A stretch of DNA of 64,000 nt from Nocardiopsis algeriensis. GTDB lineage: Bacteria > Actinomycetota > Actinomycetes > Streptosporangiales > Streptosporangiaceae. Positions within the stretch are counted from its first letter, which is position 1, and each line of letters opens with the position of its first letter. A program made the translations under genes and the position numbers. Of this stretch, positions 42,594 to 52,332 are shown piece after piece. The DNA lies in the NCBI RefSeq assembly GCF_014203695.1, contig NZ_JACHJO010000001.1:62001-126000 (forward strand). The letters run 5' to 3'. The notes beneath the pieces are model-generated. The model was not told the DNA's origin and made no database searches. It saw nothing but the letters and a program-made list of their open reading frames with translations.

Positions 42594-43736
42594 TCAGACC
42601 CGCTCGATGACGGTGACGTTGGCCTGGCCGCCGCCCTCGCACATGGTCTGGAGGCCGTAGCGGCCGCCGGTGCGGTGCAGTTCGTTGACCAGCTTGGTCA
42701 TGAGGATCGCGCCGGTGGCGCCCAGCGGGTGGCCCAGGGCGATGGCGCCGCCGTTGGGGTTGACCTTGGCGGGGTCGGCGCCCAGCTCCTGGATCCACGA
42801 CATCGGGACGGGGGCGAAGGCCTCGTTGATCTCGGTGACGTCGATGTCGTCGATGCCCAGTCCGGCCTTCTCCAGGGCGATGCGGGTGGCCGGGATCGGG
42901 GCGGTGAGCATGTACACCGGGTCGTCGCCCACCAGGGACAGCTGCACGATGCGCGCCAGCGGGGTGAGGTTGTGCTGCTTCACGGCCCGCTCGGAGGCGA
43001 TGAGCAGGGCGCCCGCGCCGACGGAGACCTGGCTGGCCACGGCGGCGGTGAGGGCCCAGCCCTCGCGCAGCGGCTTGAGGGCGGCCATCTTCTCCAGCGT
43101 GGTGTCGGGGCGCACGCCCTCGTCCCGGGTGACCCCGGCCAGGGGGGCGATCTGGTCGTCGAAGTAGCCGGCCTCCAGGGCCCGGGCGGCGCGCCGGTGG
43201 CTCTCCAGGGAGAACTCCTCCAGCTGCTCGCGGGTGAAGCCCCACTTCTCGCACATGAGCTGGGCGCCGCGGAACTGGGAGATCTCCTGGGTGCCGTAGC
43301 GCTCGGTCCAGCCCTCGCCGTAGAGGGGGAGGCCGTTGTCGAGGGCGAACTGGGCGTTGGCGCCCATGGGGACCATCCCCATGTTCTCCACGCCCGAGGC
43401 CACGACGAGGTCCTGGGTGCCGGACATGACGCCCTGGGCGGCGAAGTGCACGGCCTGCTGGGAGGAGCCGCACTGGCGGTCGATGGTCACGCCGGGGACC
43501 GACTCGGGCAGTCCGGCCGAGAGCCAGGCGGTGCGGGCCAGGTCCAGGGCCTGCGGGCCGGCCTGCGTGACGCAGCCCATGACGACGTCCTCGACGGCGG
43601 AGGGGTCCACGCCCGTGCGCTCCATGAGCTCCTTGAGCACGTGCGCGCCGAGGTCGGCGGGGTGGACGGCGGCGAGGGCGCCCTTCCTCGTACCGACGGG
43701 GGTGCGTACTGCGCCGACGATGTAGGCCTCGGCCAC
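42594..43736 (-). CDS. Acetyl-CoA acetyltransferase / thiolase
   Basis: 380 residues. Active cysteines and histidine are in TIDRQCGSSQQAVHFA (about Cys88) and CEGGGQANV near the C-terminus; NEAFA and GGAIALGHPLGATGA are intact. It may be degradative (beta-oxidation) or biosynthetic. An acyl-CoA dehydrogenase 2.3 kb away on the other strand suggests fatty or branched acid breakdown. GTG start with GAGGA upstream. Confidence 0.93.
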   Translation of the reverse strand: MAEAYIVGAVRTPVGTRKGALAAVHPADLGAHVLKELMERTGVDPSAVEDVVMGCVTQAGPQALDLARTAWLSAGLPESVPGVTIDRQCGSSQQAVHFAAQGVMSGTQDLVVASGVENMGMVPMGANAQFALDNGLPLYGEGWTERYGTQEISQFRGAQLMCEKWGFTREQLEEFSLESHRRAARALEAGYFDDQIAPLAGVTRDEGVRPDTTLEKMAALKPLREGWALTAAVASQVSVGAGALLIASERAVKQHNLTPLARIVQLSLVGDDPVYMLTAPIPATRIALEKAGLGIDDIDVTEINEAFAPVPMSWIQELGADPAKVNPNGGAIALGHPLGATGAILMTKLVNELHRTGGRYGLQTMCEGGGQANVTVIERV

Positions 43737-43835
43737 GGTGTCCTCCAGGGGCGGTGTCGGTGATCCTTTGACCGAACTGTATTCGGTTTTGCGGGGCGGG
43801 CAAGACCGCGGCCCCCGCGACCGTGCCGGAGCGGG

Positions 43836-45842
43836 TCAGGCGCGGCCCATCCGGGCCGCGTCGGACTCGTCCCCGAGGGTGTCGGCGGTGACCTTCTCCA
43901 GGACGGCAACCACGTCCGGGTGCTCGGCGGGCCCGTAGTCGCCGAGCAGGGAGCGCAGCGCGGTCCGCTGGGCGTCGAACACCCGGCCCGCCGCGTCGGC
44001 GCCCCGCCAGTTGAGCTCCCAGGGCTCGTCCTCGCCCACGAGGTAGCCGGCCTCCAGGAGCTCCCGGTGGACCCGCCTCCAGCCGTCGTCGGGCAGCCGG
44101 GCCATCCTCGCCAGCTCCTCCCCGGTCAGGGGCCCGGTCACCGCGAGGTGGCTGAGGGTCCAGCAGGCGCGGGGCGAGATCTCCAGCCCGGCGGCGTCGC
44201 GCAGGCGGTCGTACATCTCGCGGGCGCCCTCGTGGCCGCAGGCGCGGAAGATCTGGCGCTCCACCTGGGCGATGGCGCTGCGGCCGCCCGCGGCCACCGG
44301 GGGCAGCGTCTCGCCCGTGTCGCCGGCGTCGGACTCCACGGTCGTGCGCAGGGGGATCTCCCGCAGGAACACGGCCAGCAGGAGACCGATCAGCGCCAGT
44401 GGCACCGCGCTCAGGAACACCGTGTCCACCGCGTCCGCGTACGCCTGGAGGAAGGGCTCCTGCGACGCCGGCGGCAGCCGGTCCAGCCCCCGGGGGTCGC
44501 TCTCCAGGGACTGCGCGTCCAGGCCGGGCGGCAACCGGACCTGCTCGGCGCGGGCCTCCAGCTCGGCGGCCAGTCCCCTGGCGAAGACGGCGCCGAACAC
44601 CGCGGTTCCGAGCGAGCCGCCGATGGAGCGGAAGAACGTCGCGGTGGAGGTGGCCACCCCCAGGTCGGCGTACTCGGCGGCGTTCTGCACCACCAGGACC
44701 ACCACCTGCATCACCAGGCCGAGCCCGACGCCCAGGACGAAGAAGGAGCCCCACATCTGCCAGGACGAGCTGTCCGGGCCCAGGCGGGAGAGCAGCAGGA
44801 GGCCGAGCGAGGTGACGGCCATCCCCGCGATCGGGTAGGGCCGGTAGCGGCCGGTGCGGGTGACCAGGCGCCCCGAGCCGATCGAGGTGAGGAAGATCCC
44901 CACCACCATCGGCAGCAGGTACAGGCCCGACGCCGTCGGCGACAGGCCGTGGACGACCTGGAGGAACAGGGGCAGGAAGGCCATCGAACCCATCATCGCG
45001 AAGCCCACGCAGAAGCCGATGGAGACGGCGACCACGATGACGGGGTTGCGGAAGAGGCTGAGCGGCATGACGGGGTCGGCCGCCCGGCGGGCCGAGAGCC
45101 ACCAGCCGAGGCCGAAGGCGGCGGTGGCGGCGGACAGGCCCAGGATCTGCGGCGAGAGCCAGGGGTACACGCTGCCGCCCCAGGAGGCTGTCAGGGTCAG
45201 GCACACCGCGGCGGCGGCCAACAGGGCGATGCCGGCGTAGTCGATGCTCCGGCGCCCGGTCGGCCGCGACGGCGGCAGCACCGCGAGCACCGTCGCGAAC
45301 GCGATCGCGCCCAGCGGCAGGTTGACGTAGAAGACCCAGCGCCAGGACAGGTGGTCGACGAACAGGCCGCCCAGCAGCGGCCCTGCCACGCTGGAGAGGC
45401 CGAACACCGCGCCGAAGAGCCCCTGGTACCTGCCGCGTTCGCGCGGGGAGACCACGTCGCCGATGATGGCGGAGGCCAGCACCATGAGCCCGCCCCCGCC
45501 GATGCCCTGGAGGCCCCGGAACAGGATGAGCTGGAGCATGTCCTGGGCGAGGCCGCACAGCGCCGACCCCAGCAGGAAGACCGCGATGCAGACCAGGAAC
45601 AGCCCCTTGCGGCCGAACTGGTCGCCGAGCTTGCCCCACAGCGGCGTGCTGGCGGTGACCGCGAGCAGGTAGGCGGTGACGACCCACGACAGGTGGTCGA
45701 GGCCGCCGAGCTCGGACACGATCGTGGGCAGCGCCGTGGAGACGATCGTCTGGTCCAGGGCCGACAGCAGCACCGTGAGCAGCAGCGCCGTCATGACGAG
45801 CGCGATCCGGCCGGTCCTGTGCTCCCGCCGCTCCCTGAGCAT
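43836..45842 (-). CDS. MFS multidrug transporter (DHA2) fused to a winged-helix-like domain
   Basis: 668 residues. The first ~500 are a 14-span EmrB/QacA-type proton-driven exporter: ALDQTIVSTALPTIVSELGG, GRKGLFLVCIAVFLLGSALCGLA and the antiporter motif C-like GLSSVAGPLLGGLFVDHLSWRWVFYVNLPLG. After the last span, residues about 530-668 form a soluble domain (VERQIFRACGHEGAREMYDRLRDAAGLEISPRACWTLSHLA, then TGEELARMARLPDDGWRRVHRELLEAGYLV) that looks like a MarR-type winged helix. Transporters with this tail occur in actinomycetes, but what the domain senses is unknown. SD GGGAG precedes the ATG. Confidence 0.9.
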   Translation of the reverse strand: MLRERREHRTGRIALVMTALLLTVLLSALDQTIVSTALPTIVSELGGLDHLSWVVTAYLLAVTASTPLWGKLGDQFGRKGLFLVCIAVFLLGSALCGLAQDMLQLILFRGLQGIGGGGLMVLASAIIGDVVSPRERGRYQGLFGAVFGLSSVAGPLLGGLFVDHLSWRWVFYVNLPLGAIAFATVLAVLPPSRPTGRRSIDYAGIALLAAAAVCLTLTASWGGSVYPWLSPQILGLSAATAAFGLGWWLSARRAADPVMPLSLFRNPVIVVAVSIGFCVGFAMMGSMAFLPLFLQVVHGLSPTASGLYLLPMVVGIFLTSIGSGRLVTRTGRYRPYPIAGMAVTSLGLLLLSRLGPDSSSWQMWGSFFVLGVGLGLVMQVVVLVVQNAAEYADLGVATSTATFFRSIGGSLGTAVFGAVFARGLAAELEARAEQVRLPPGLDAQSLESDPRGLDRLPPASQEPFLQAYADAVDTVFLSAVPLALIGLLLAVFLREIPLRTTVESDAGDTGETLPPVAAGGRSAIAQVERQIFRACGHEGAREMYDRLRDAAGLEISPRACWTLSHLAVTGPLTGEELARMARLPDDGWRRVHRELLEAGYLVGEDEPWELNWRGADAAGRVFDAQRTALRSLLGDYGPAEHPDVVAVLEKVTADTLGDESDAARMGRA

Positions 45843-46027
45843 CGGATCTCCCTGTCCGTCCCCGTGCCACCCGTCCGGCCACCCTAGGAAGGGCGGGGCG
45901 CCGCGGCCGGGTGCACCGCTCCCCGGCGCCGGAATTTTGCCTGCCTTTGGGCCGGGGTCTTCAAAAGCAGAACGACACTCGGTTACGGTGTCGGCACATC
46001 CGTGCCCCATGACCCCCGGAGCCGAAC

Positions 46028-47170
46028 ATGAAACGGGAACTCTTCGAGGCCGAGCACGACCTCTTCCGCGCGTCGGTGGCCGAGTTCCTCCGGCGCGAGG
46101 TCGTCCCCCACCACGCGCGGTGGGAGGAGGACGGCATCGTGCCCCGGGAGGTCTGGACGGCGGCGGGCAGGGTGGGCCTGCTCGGCCACGGCGTGCCCGA
46201 GGAGTACGGCGGCACCGGCCTGCACGACTTCCGCCACAACGCGATCGTCAACGAGGAGATCTGCCGCGCCCACGCCAGTGGCCTGGGCATCACCCTCCAG
46301 AACGACGTCATGGCCCCCTACCTGGTCGGGCTCACCACCGAGGAGCAGAAGGCGCGCTGGCTCCCGGGCTTCGCGAGCGGCGAGCTCATCACGGCCATCG
46401 CCATGACCGAGCCGGGCACCGGCAGCGACCTCCAGGGCATCCGCACCTCCGCGGTCCGCGACGGGGACACCTGGGTGGTCAACGGCGCCAAGACCTTCAT
46501 CACCAACGGCATCAACGCCGACCTGGTGGTCGTGGTGTGCCGGACCGACCCCGAGGCGGGCGCCCGGGGCTTCTCCCTCCTCGCCGTCGAGCGCGGCACG
46601 GCGGGCTTCGAGCGGGGCCGCAACCTCGACAAGGTCGGCATGAGGGCCCAGGACACCGCCGAGCTGTCCTTCCGCGACGTGCGCGTCCCGGCGGCCAACC
46701 TCATCGGCCAGGAGGGGCAGGGACTCATCCACCTGCTCCAGAACCTGCCCCAGGAGCGCCTGTCCATCGCCACCTGCGCGGTCGCCTCCGCCGAGGCGAT
46801 GCTGGAGCACACCATCGCCTACTGCAAGGAGCGCACGGCCTTCGGCCGACCGATCGGGAAGTTCCAGAACACCCGTTTCGTCCTGGCCGAGTTGGCGACC
46901 GAGGTCGACATCGCCCGCACCTACGTCGACCGCGGCATCCAGCTGCTGAACAGGGGCGAGCTCACCGCCGAGGACGCCGCCAAGGCCAAGTGGTGGACCA
47001 CCGAGCTGTGCAACAGGGTGATGGACCGTTGCCTCCAGCTTCACGGCGGGTACGGGTACATGATGGAATACCCCGTGGCACGGGCCTGGCAGGACTCCCG
47101 AGTCCAGACGATCTACGGTGGCACCACCGAGATCATGAAGGAGATCGTGGGGCGCGGCCTCGGCCTGTGA
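46028..47170 (+). CDS. Acyl-CoA dehydrogenase
   Basis: 380 residues, full length for the FAD flavoenzyme that introduces the 2,3-double bond in acyl-CoAs. IAMTEPGTGSDLQGIRT is the substrate/FAD signature, QLHGGYGYMMEYPVARAWQDSR and the catalytic Glu in TIYGGTTEIMKEIVGR are at the C-terminus. Sequence resembles the long-chain and isovaleryl-type branches. It is followed by a 55-residue membrane protein gene. Confidence 0.94.
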   Translation: MKRELFEAEHDLFRASVAEFLRREVVPHHARWEEDGIVPREVWTAAGRVGLLGHGVPEEYGGTGLHDFRHNAIVNEEICRAHASGLGITLQNDVMAPYLVGLTTEEQKARWLPGFASGELITAIAMTEPGTGSDLQGIRTSAVRDGDTWVVNGAKTFITNGINADLVVVVCRTDPEAGARGFSLLAVERGTAGFERGRNLDKVGMRAQDTAELSFRDVRVPAANLIGQEGQGLIHLLQNLPQERLSIATCAVASAEAMLEHTIAYCKERTAFGRPIGKFQNTRFVLAELATEVDIARTYVDRGIQLLNRGELTAEDAAKAKWWTTELCNRVMDRCLQLHGGYGYMMEYPVARAWQDSRVQTIYGGTTEIMKEIVGRGLGL

Positions 47171-47205
47171 CCCGGACACCCCCCGTCGAAAGGGTCGAGT
47201 CGGTC

Positions 47206-47373
47206 ATGAGCGGTGCGTGGGACGGCCTCGTCGTCATGGGCCTGCTGGTCGTGCTGCTGGTCATCGGCGTGCGCAAGCTCCGGCCCAAGGTGCACATCCC
47301 TTGGACCACCAGCGGGATCGTGGTGTTCTTCGTCTTCGTGTGCCTGCTGCTGTGGGCCTGGTCCTGGCGCTGA
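47206..47373 (+). CDS. 55-residue two-span membrane protein
   Basis: Two hydrophobic helices (about 6-19 and 30-52) flank a basic KLRPKVHIPW loop. No family recognised. ATG at 47206 follows GAAAGG/GAGT-type purines; it is 35 nt after the acyl-CoA dehydrogenase stop on the same strand and could be co-transcribed. Confidence 0.55.
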   Translation: MSGAWDGLVVMGLLVVLLVIGVRKLRPKVHIPWTTSGIVVFFVFVCLLLWAWSWR

Positions 47374-47389
47374 GCGCCCGGACCAGGCG

Positions 47390-48175
47390 TCAGAGCCGCC
47401 CGGCCTCGATGATCCGCTGGAGGAACTGGCGGGTGCGCGGCTGCTCGGGCTCCCCCAGCACCTGCTCCGGCGGGCCCTGCTCCAGGATCCGCCCGCCCTC
47501 CAGGAAGCACACCGTGTCGGCGACCTGGCGGGCGAACCCCATCTCGTGGGTGGCCAGGAGCATCGTCATCCCCTCCTCGCGCAGGTCGCGCACCAGGGAC
47601 AGCACCTCCCCCACCAGTTCGGGGTCCAGCGCCGAGGTCACCTCGTCCAGCAGGAGCAGGCGCGGGTCGTTGACCAGCGCCCGCACGATCGCCACGCGCT
47701 GCTGCTGGCCGCCCGAGAGGCGATCGGGGTACTCGCGGGCCTTGTCGGCCAGCCCCACGCGCTCCAGCAGCTCCAGGGCGCGCTGCTCCACCTCGCGGCG
47801 CTCGCGCCGGTGCACCCGGCGCGGCGCCAGGGAGATGTTGTCGAGCACGCTCATGTGCGGGAACAGGTTGAAGGACTGGAAGACCATCCCGATGCGGCGC
47901 CGCACCCGGTCGGCGTCCACCCGGGGATCGGTGATGTGCTCGCCGTCCAGGTGGATGGAGCCGTCGCTGATCGGTTCCAGCAGGTTCGCGCAGCGCAGCA
48001 GGGTGGACTTGCCCGACCCCGAGGCGCCGATGAGCACCACGACGCCGTGCTCGGGCACGTCCAGGTCCAGCCCGTCCAGGACGGTGTTACCGCGGAACTC
48101 CTTGCGCACGCCCCGCAGGCGCAGCACCGGCAGGTCGTCGCCCTCCAGGCGGGCCAGCCGCTCCAGTTCGCTCAT
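47390..48175 (-). CDS. Polar amino acid ABC transporter ATP-binding protein
   Basis: 261 residues. Walker A GASGSGKSTLLRC, Q-loop FQSFNLFPHMSVLDN, signature LSGGQQQRVAIVRAL, Walker B LLLLDEVTSALDP and H-loop LATHEMGFA are complete. It is of the GlnQ/HisP type. ATG overlaps the permease stop by 4 nt; the operon order is binding protein, permease, ATPase. Confidence 0.95.
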   Translation of the reverse strand: MSELERLARLEGDDLPVLRLRGVRKEFRGNTVLDGLDLDVPEHGVVVLIGASGSGKSTLLRCANLLEPISDGSIHLDGEHITDPRVDADRVRRRIGMVFQSFNLFPHMSVLDNISLAPRRVHRRERREVEQRALELLERVGLADKAREYPDRLSGGQQQRVAIVRALVNDPRLLLLDEVTSALDPELVGEVLSLVRDLREEGMTMLLATHEMGFARQVADTVCFLEGGRILEQGPPEQVLGEPEQPRTRQFLQRIIEAGRL

Positions 48176-49068
48176 CGGGCCCCCTCCGCCGACTGGCGCC
48201 GCGCCGCCCGCACGGTGACCCAGTCGGTGACGGCCACCAGCGGGATCGCCATCAGCACGAACAGGACCCCCGCGACGATGTAGGGCGTGAAGTTGTAGCT
48301 CTGCGCGGTCGCGATCTGCGCCGCGCGGATCGCGTCGATCGGCCCCGCGAGCGAGATGAGCCCCACGTCCTTCTGGAGGGCCACCATGTCGTTGAGCAGG
48401 GGCGGGGAGACCCGCCGCACCGCCTGCGGCAGCACCACCCAGCGCATGGTCTGGGGATAGGTCAGCCCCAGCGAGCGCGACGCCGCGATCTGGCTGGGGT
48501 GGACCGACTCGATCCCGGCGCGGAACACCTCGGCGATGTAGGCGCCGTAGGTGACCACCAGGGCGATGCCGCCCAGCACCAGCACGCTCGGCGTGTTCTC
48601 CAGGCGCAGCCCGGGGACGCCGAAGGTCAGCAGGTACAGCACGATGATGAGCGGGGCGCCGCGGAAGCCGTAGGTGTAGGAGGAGGCCAGGGCGCGCAGC
48701 GGGAAGAACACCGGGCCGCGCAGGGTGCGCATGACCGCCACCACCAGGCCCAGGGCGAGCGCGCCCAGGGCGCAGAACAGCAGCAGGCGCAGGTTCAGCC
48801 ACAGGCCGTCGAGCACGGCCGGCAGCGCCGTCCGGGCCACCTCCGCGTCGAAGAAGGTCTCCCGGACCCGCTCCCAGCCCGGCGAGCCGACCAGCACGGT
48901 GACCAGCAGGCCGCCGAGGAGCGCGGTGGAGGCCGCGCCGACCAGGACCGAGCGCACGCTCTGGCGGCGGCGCAGGACGGACCGCTCGGCCTCGAGGGGG
49001 CTGGGCCGCGGCTCCGAGGCCCTCGCGGCCGCCGGGTCCTCCTCGGCGGCCGGGTTGCGGAGTGCCAT
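48172..49068 (-). CDS. Polar amino acid ABC transporter permease
   Basis: 298 residues. A cytoplasmic N-terminus of about 40 residues precedes spans at about 42-60 and a HisM-type permease domain from 85. The EAA loop that contacts the ATPase is AASRSLGLTYPQTMRWVVLPQAVRRVSPPLLND. One permease gene suggests a homodimer. Confidence 0.94.
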   Translation of the reverse strand: MALRNPAAEEDPAAARASEPRPSPLEAERSVLRRRQSVRSVLVGAASTALLGGLLVTVLVGSPGWERVRETFFDAEVARTALPAVLDGLWLNLRLLLFCALGALALGLVVAVMRTLRGPVFFPLRALASSYTYGFRGAPLIIVLYLLTFGVPGLRLENTPSVLVLGGIALVVTYGAYIAEVFRAGIESVHPSQIAASRSLGLTYPQTMRWVVLPQAVRRVSPPLLNDMVALQKDVGLISLAGPIDAIRAAQIATAQSYNFTPYIVAGVLFVLMAIPLVAVTDWVTVRAARRQSAEGAR

Positions 49069-49070
49069 GG

Positions 49071-49943
49071 TCAGCTCAGCTCAGGGGCTTCGGCGGCCTC
49101 GGAGAGCCACTCCTGCTCGAGGCGGTCCAGGGTGCCGTCCTCGCGCAGGGTGTCCACCGCCCGGCTGACGCACTCGGTGAGGGGCGAGCCCAGGTCCAGG
49201 ACGAGGCCGAACTGCTCGGAGACCGCGTCGCTCTGGGGCAGCTGGCCGACGATGACGCCGTCCTCCAGCTCGGCGGAGGTCACGTAGAAGGCGGTGGGCA
49301 GGTCGAGGACGATCGCGTCCACCTGTCCGTTCTCCAGGGCCTGCTTGGCGTCGTCGTTGTTGTTGTACACGAGGGGGTCGCCCTCGAGGTCGACGGTCTC
49401 CAGCAGCGTGTCGTAGCTGGTCGTGCCGACCTGGGCCCCGACGGACAGCCCGGCCAGGTCGGCCAGGGAGGAGGCCTCGGCCGCCTCGGTGCCCTCCAGC
49501 GCCACGACGGCCTGCCGCACGTCGTAGTAGGGGCTGGAGAAGTCGACGGCCTCGCGGCGCTCCTCGGTGATGGAGAACTGGTTGATGTCGAAGTCGTAGC
49601 TCTTGGGCCCCGGCTGGATGGCGTTGTTGAAGGTCACCGTGGTCCACTCGACCTGCTCGGCGCCGTAACCCAGTTCCTCGGCGACCGCGAAGGCGACCGC
49701 GGACTCGAAGCCCTCGCCGTTGGAGGGGTCGTCGTCGACGAACCACGGCGGGTAGGCGGGGCTGTCGGTTCCGATGGTGAGGACGCCCTCCGCGAGGGTG
49801 GGCAGCGAGTCGGGAGCGCACTCGACGGGCTCACCGCCGCCGGCGGCGGTCTGCTCCTCCTCGGGGGCGCAGGCGGTCGCGGCGAGGACGGTGCCGGCGG
49901 CTGCCGCGGCGAACAGGCGACGCGCACGGGGATTGAGGGACAT
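49071..49943 (-). CDS. Amino acid ABC transporter substrate-binding lipoprotein
   Basis: 290 residues. A lipoprotein signal ends in VLAATACAPE (lipidated Cys near 25). The bilobed SBP_bac_3 domain includes VLTIGTDSPAYPPWFVDDDPSNGEGFESAVAFAVAEELG and ELRR-type VDFSSPYYDVRQAVVALEG. The DINQFSITEERREAVDFS segment is the ligand-binding hallmark. Gap to the permease gene is 2 nt. Exact amino acid is unknown. Confidence 0.94.
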   Translation of the reverse strand: MSLNPRARRLFAAAAAGTVLAATACAPEEEQTAAGGGEPVECAPDSLPTLAEGVLTIGTDSPAYPPWFVDDDPSNGEGFESAVAFAVAEELGYGAEQVEWTTVTFNNAIQPGPKSYDFDINQFSITEERREAVDFSSPYYDVRQAVVALEGTEAAEASSLADLAGLSVGAQVGTTSYDTLLETVDLEGDPLVYNNNDDAKQALENGQVDAIVLDLPTAFYVTSAELEDGVIVGQLPQSDAVSEQFGLVLDLGSPLTECVSRAVDTLREDGTLDRLEQEWLSEAAEAPELS

Positions 49944-50064
49944 TCCTGGCACTCCGGAGACTCAGGGGATTTTCCCTCAATTATCTATGCAGGTCACCGC
50001 ATACCCATGGCCGGGGGTGCCCCGGTACTCCCGGCAGACGGCAGGTGACGGTGCGTCCCCGGCG

Positions 50065-52332
50065 CTACTCCTGCTCGCCCTCGGGGCTGTGCATCGGCAT
50101 CTCGAACCAGACCGCCTTGCCGTCCGGGGTCGGCCGCGCTCCCCACCTGCTGGCCAGCTGGTCCACCAGGTACAGTCCCCGGCCGCCCTCGTCGTCGGCG
50201 GCGGCGCTGCGGATGCGCGGCAGGCGCAGGTCGTTGTCGAAGACCTCCACCCACACCCGGGAGGCGCCCCGCCGGATCCGCAGCAGGAACTCCTTCTTCT
50301 CCGGGTCCTCGGCCTCGCCCTCCTCGGTCTCGGCCACCGCCTCCAGCAGGTCGCTCCAGTCCTCGTCGAACTCGTCGTCCGCGCCTCCCTGGTCGAAGGG
50401 CAGCTCGGAGTCGCGCACGCCCCCGGAGGTGAACTCGCGGTGCACGGGGTGCGGGGTGGCGTGGATGACCACGTTGGTGACGATCTCCGAGACCAGCAGG
50501 CAGGCGAGTTCCGCCTGGTCCCGGTCCATCTCCCAGTCCTTGAACGTGCTCGCCGCCAGGTGGCGGGCCTCGCCCACGGTGGAGGCCTCGGAGCGGAACC
50601 AGCCCTCCCGCAGGGCGAGCCGCTCGGAGTCGGCCCGCACGACCATCAGCGCGGTGTCGTCGACCCGGTCCCCCGGGACGCTGTGCAGGGCCGCCTCGGC
50701 GATCTGCTCCACGTCCTTGTCGGCGACCTCGGCGACCCGCTCCACCAGGCGCGCCATCGCGCGTTCGTGGTCGGCCTCCCCGCCCGGGGCCCGGTTGACC
50801 AGGCCGTCGGTGTACAGGAGCAGGGTCGCGCCGGCGGGCAGCTGCAGGTTGGCCTGGTGGTAGACGATGTCCTCGCCCGCGCCGCCCTTGGCGCGCACGC
50901 CGAGCAGGCGGTCGGTGACCTCCAGGTCGAGCTTCTCGACGGAGTCCGAGGTGACCAGGAGCGGCGGAGCGTGCCCGGCGTTGGCGTAGGACAGCTCGCG
51001 CGACCAGGCGTCGTAGACCATGTAGAGGCAGCTGACGCTGGGGACCCAGGTCTCGCCCTCCTCGTCGGTCTCACCGAGCTGGCGCACCCACTCGTCGAGC
51101 TCCTGGAGGATGTCGGCGGGCTCCCGGTCGGCCTGGGCGAAGGCGCGCAGCGCGGCGCGCAGCTGGCCCATGACGGCGGCGGCGTAGGGGCCGTGCCCCT
51201 CGACGTCGCCGATGACCAGGCCCACGCGTCCCGCCGACAGCGGGATGGCGTCGTAGAAGTCGCCGCCCGCCTGGACCTGGGCACCGTGCCCGTGGTGCGG
51301 ATGGAAGGGACCCGCCGCCAGGTAGCGGTGGGAGAGGGACAGCCCGTCCAGGGACGGGAAGCGGCTGGGCAGGAGGCTGCGCTGGAAGGCCTCGGCCGTG
51401 CGGCGCTCCTCCTCGAACAGGCGGGCGTTGTCGATGGCCAGGGCGACCCGGGAGGCGATGGCGCCCACGAGGTCGCGGTCGAACCCGCCGTAGGTGCTCT
51501 TGTGGCGGGGCGAGAGGCCGGACAGGGCGAGGGTGAGCACGCCGAGCACCTCGCCGCGGGCCCGCAGCGGGGCGGCGATCGCGGAGGTGACGCCGACCTG
51601 GCGGGAGACCTGGTCGGAGCGGACGTTCGGGGAGTTCGCGAAGAGGTGGTCGCTGCTGACGAAGGTCTCCAGGCGGCGCAGCGCCTGGGTGACGAAGTGG
51701 CGCTCGGGGTAGCGGACCTCGTCGCCGACGCCGAACCAGGTGTTGGGCGGAGGGGTCCAGCCCTCGGCGTGCACCGAGACCCGCCGGATGAGCCGCTCGC
51801 CCTCGTAGAGGTCGATGAAGCAGTGGTCGGCGAACTGCGGGACGAGGATGCCCGCCACGCCCTCGACGGTGGAGTCGAACTCCAGGGAGCCGGCCAGGCG
51901 GGTGCCGATCCGCTCCATCAGGCCGTACTGCTCCTCCACCCGGCCGCTGCGCAGGGCCTCGCGCGCGATGAGGGTGATGCCGTCGATCTCGCCGTCCTCG
52001 CCGCGCATGGGCACGGCCTGGGCGCGCACGTGGATCCACGTGGAGTCGCCCCGGAGCACGGCGAAGGTGCCCTCCCACGGGTCGCCGCGCAGGACGCGCC
52101 GGGCCAGCTGGGAGGCGTGTTCGCGGTCGGACTCGTGGATCCCGATGTCGAGGAGGGACCTGCCGACGTAGTCGCGCCCTCCGACGAAGCCGAAGAGTTC
52201 GCGTGCGAAGGGATTCCAGTAGCGCAGCCGACTGAAGCGGTCGATGACGACGATGGCGATCTGCGCCTGGTCGACGACCGCCGCCGTGGCGAGCGAGTCG
52301 CCCTCCCGGAAGGGCTCACCCCACCGTGTCAT
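50065..52332 (-). CDS. PAS-GAF-SpoIIE phosphatase-HATPase multidomain protein
   Basis: 755 residues. PAS (about 15-130: IVVIDRFSRLRYWNPFARELFGF), GAF (about 140-310), PP2C-type SpoIIE phosphatase (about 340-555) with metal-ligand motifs QAGGDFYDAI, VIGDVEGHGPYAAAVM, LLLYTDGLVNR and VDDTALMVV, and a C-terminal HATPase (about 590-745) with CLLVSEIVTNVVIHATPHP and GRGLYLVDQLA. An acidic linker (about 640-690) interrupts the HATPase. Such proteins both dephosphorylate STAS antagonists and bind partner proteins, so it may switch the STAS protein at 24315. No sensor ligand is predicted. No membrane span. Confidence 0.92.
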   Translation of the reverse strand: MTRWGEPFREGDSLATAAVVDQAQIAIVVIDRFSRLRYWNPFARELFGFVGGRDYVGRSLLDIGIHESDREHASQLARRVLRGDPWEGTFAVLRGDSTWIHVRAQAVPMRGEDGEIDGITLIAREALRSGRVEEQYGLMERIGTRLAGSLEFDSTVEGVAGILVPQFADHCFIDLYEGERLIRRVSVHAEGWTPPPNTWFGVGDEVRYPERHFVTQALRRLETFVSSDHLFANSPNVRSDQVSRQVGVTSAIAAPLRARGEVLGVLTLALSGLSPRHKSTYGGFDRDLVGAIASRVALAIDNARLFEEERRTAEAFQRSLLPSRFPSLDGLSLSHRYLAAGPFHPHHGHGAQVQAGGDFYDAIPLSAGRVGLVIGDVEGHGPYAAAVMGQLRAALRAFAQADREPADILQELDEWVRQLGETDEEGETWVPSVSCLYMVYDAWSRELSYANAGHAPPLLVTSDSVEKLDLEVTDRLLGVRAKGGAGEDIVYHQANLQLPAGATLLLYTDGLVNRAPGGEADHERAMARLVERVAEVADKDVEQIAEAALHSVPGDRVDDTALMVVRADSERLALREGWFRSEASTVGEARHLAASTFKDWEMDRDQAELACLLVSEIVTNVVIHATPHPVHREFTSGGVRDSELPFDQGGADDEFDEDWSDLLEAVAETEEGEAEDPEKKEFLLRIRRGASRVWVEVFDNDLRLPRIRSAAADDEGGRGLYLVDQLASRWGARPTPDGKAVWFEMPMHSPEGEQE

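Noticed and set aside
42427-45882. 1151-residue minus-strand frame in the thiolase/MFS region
   Set aside because: It is an alternate frame of the real MFS and thiolase genes and carries no conserved motif.
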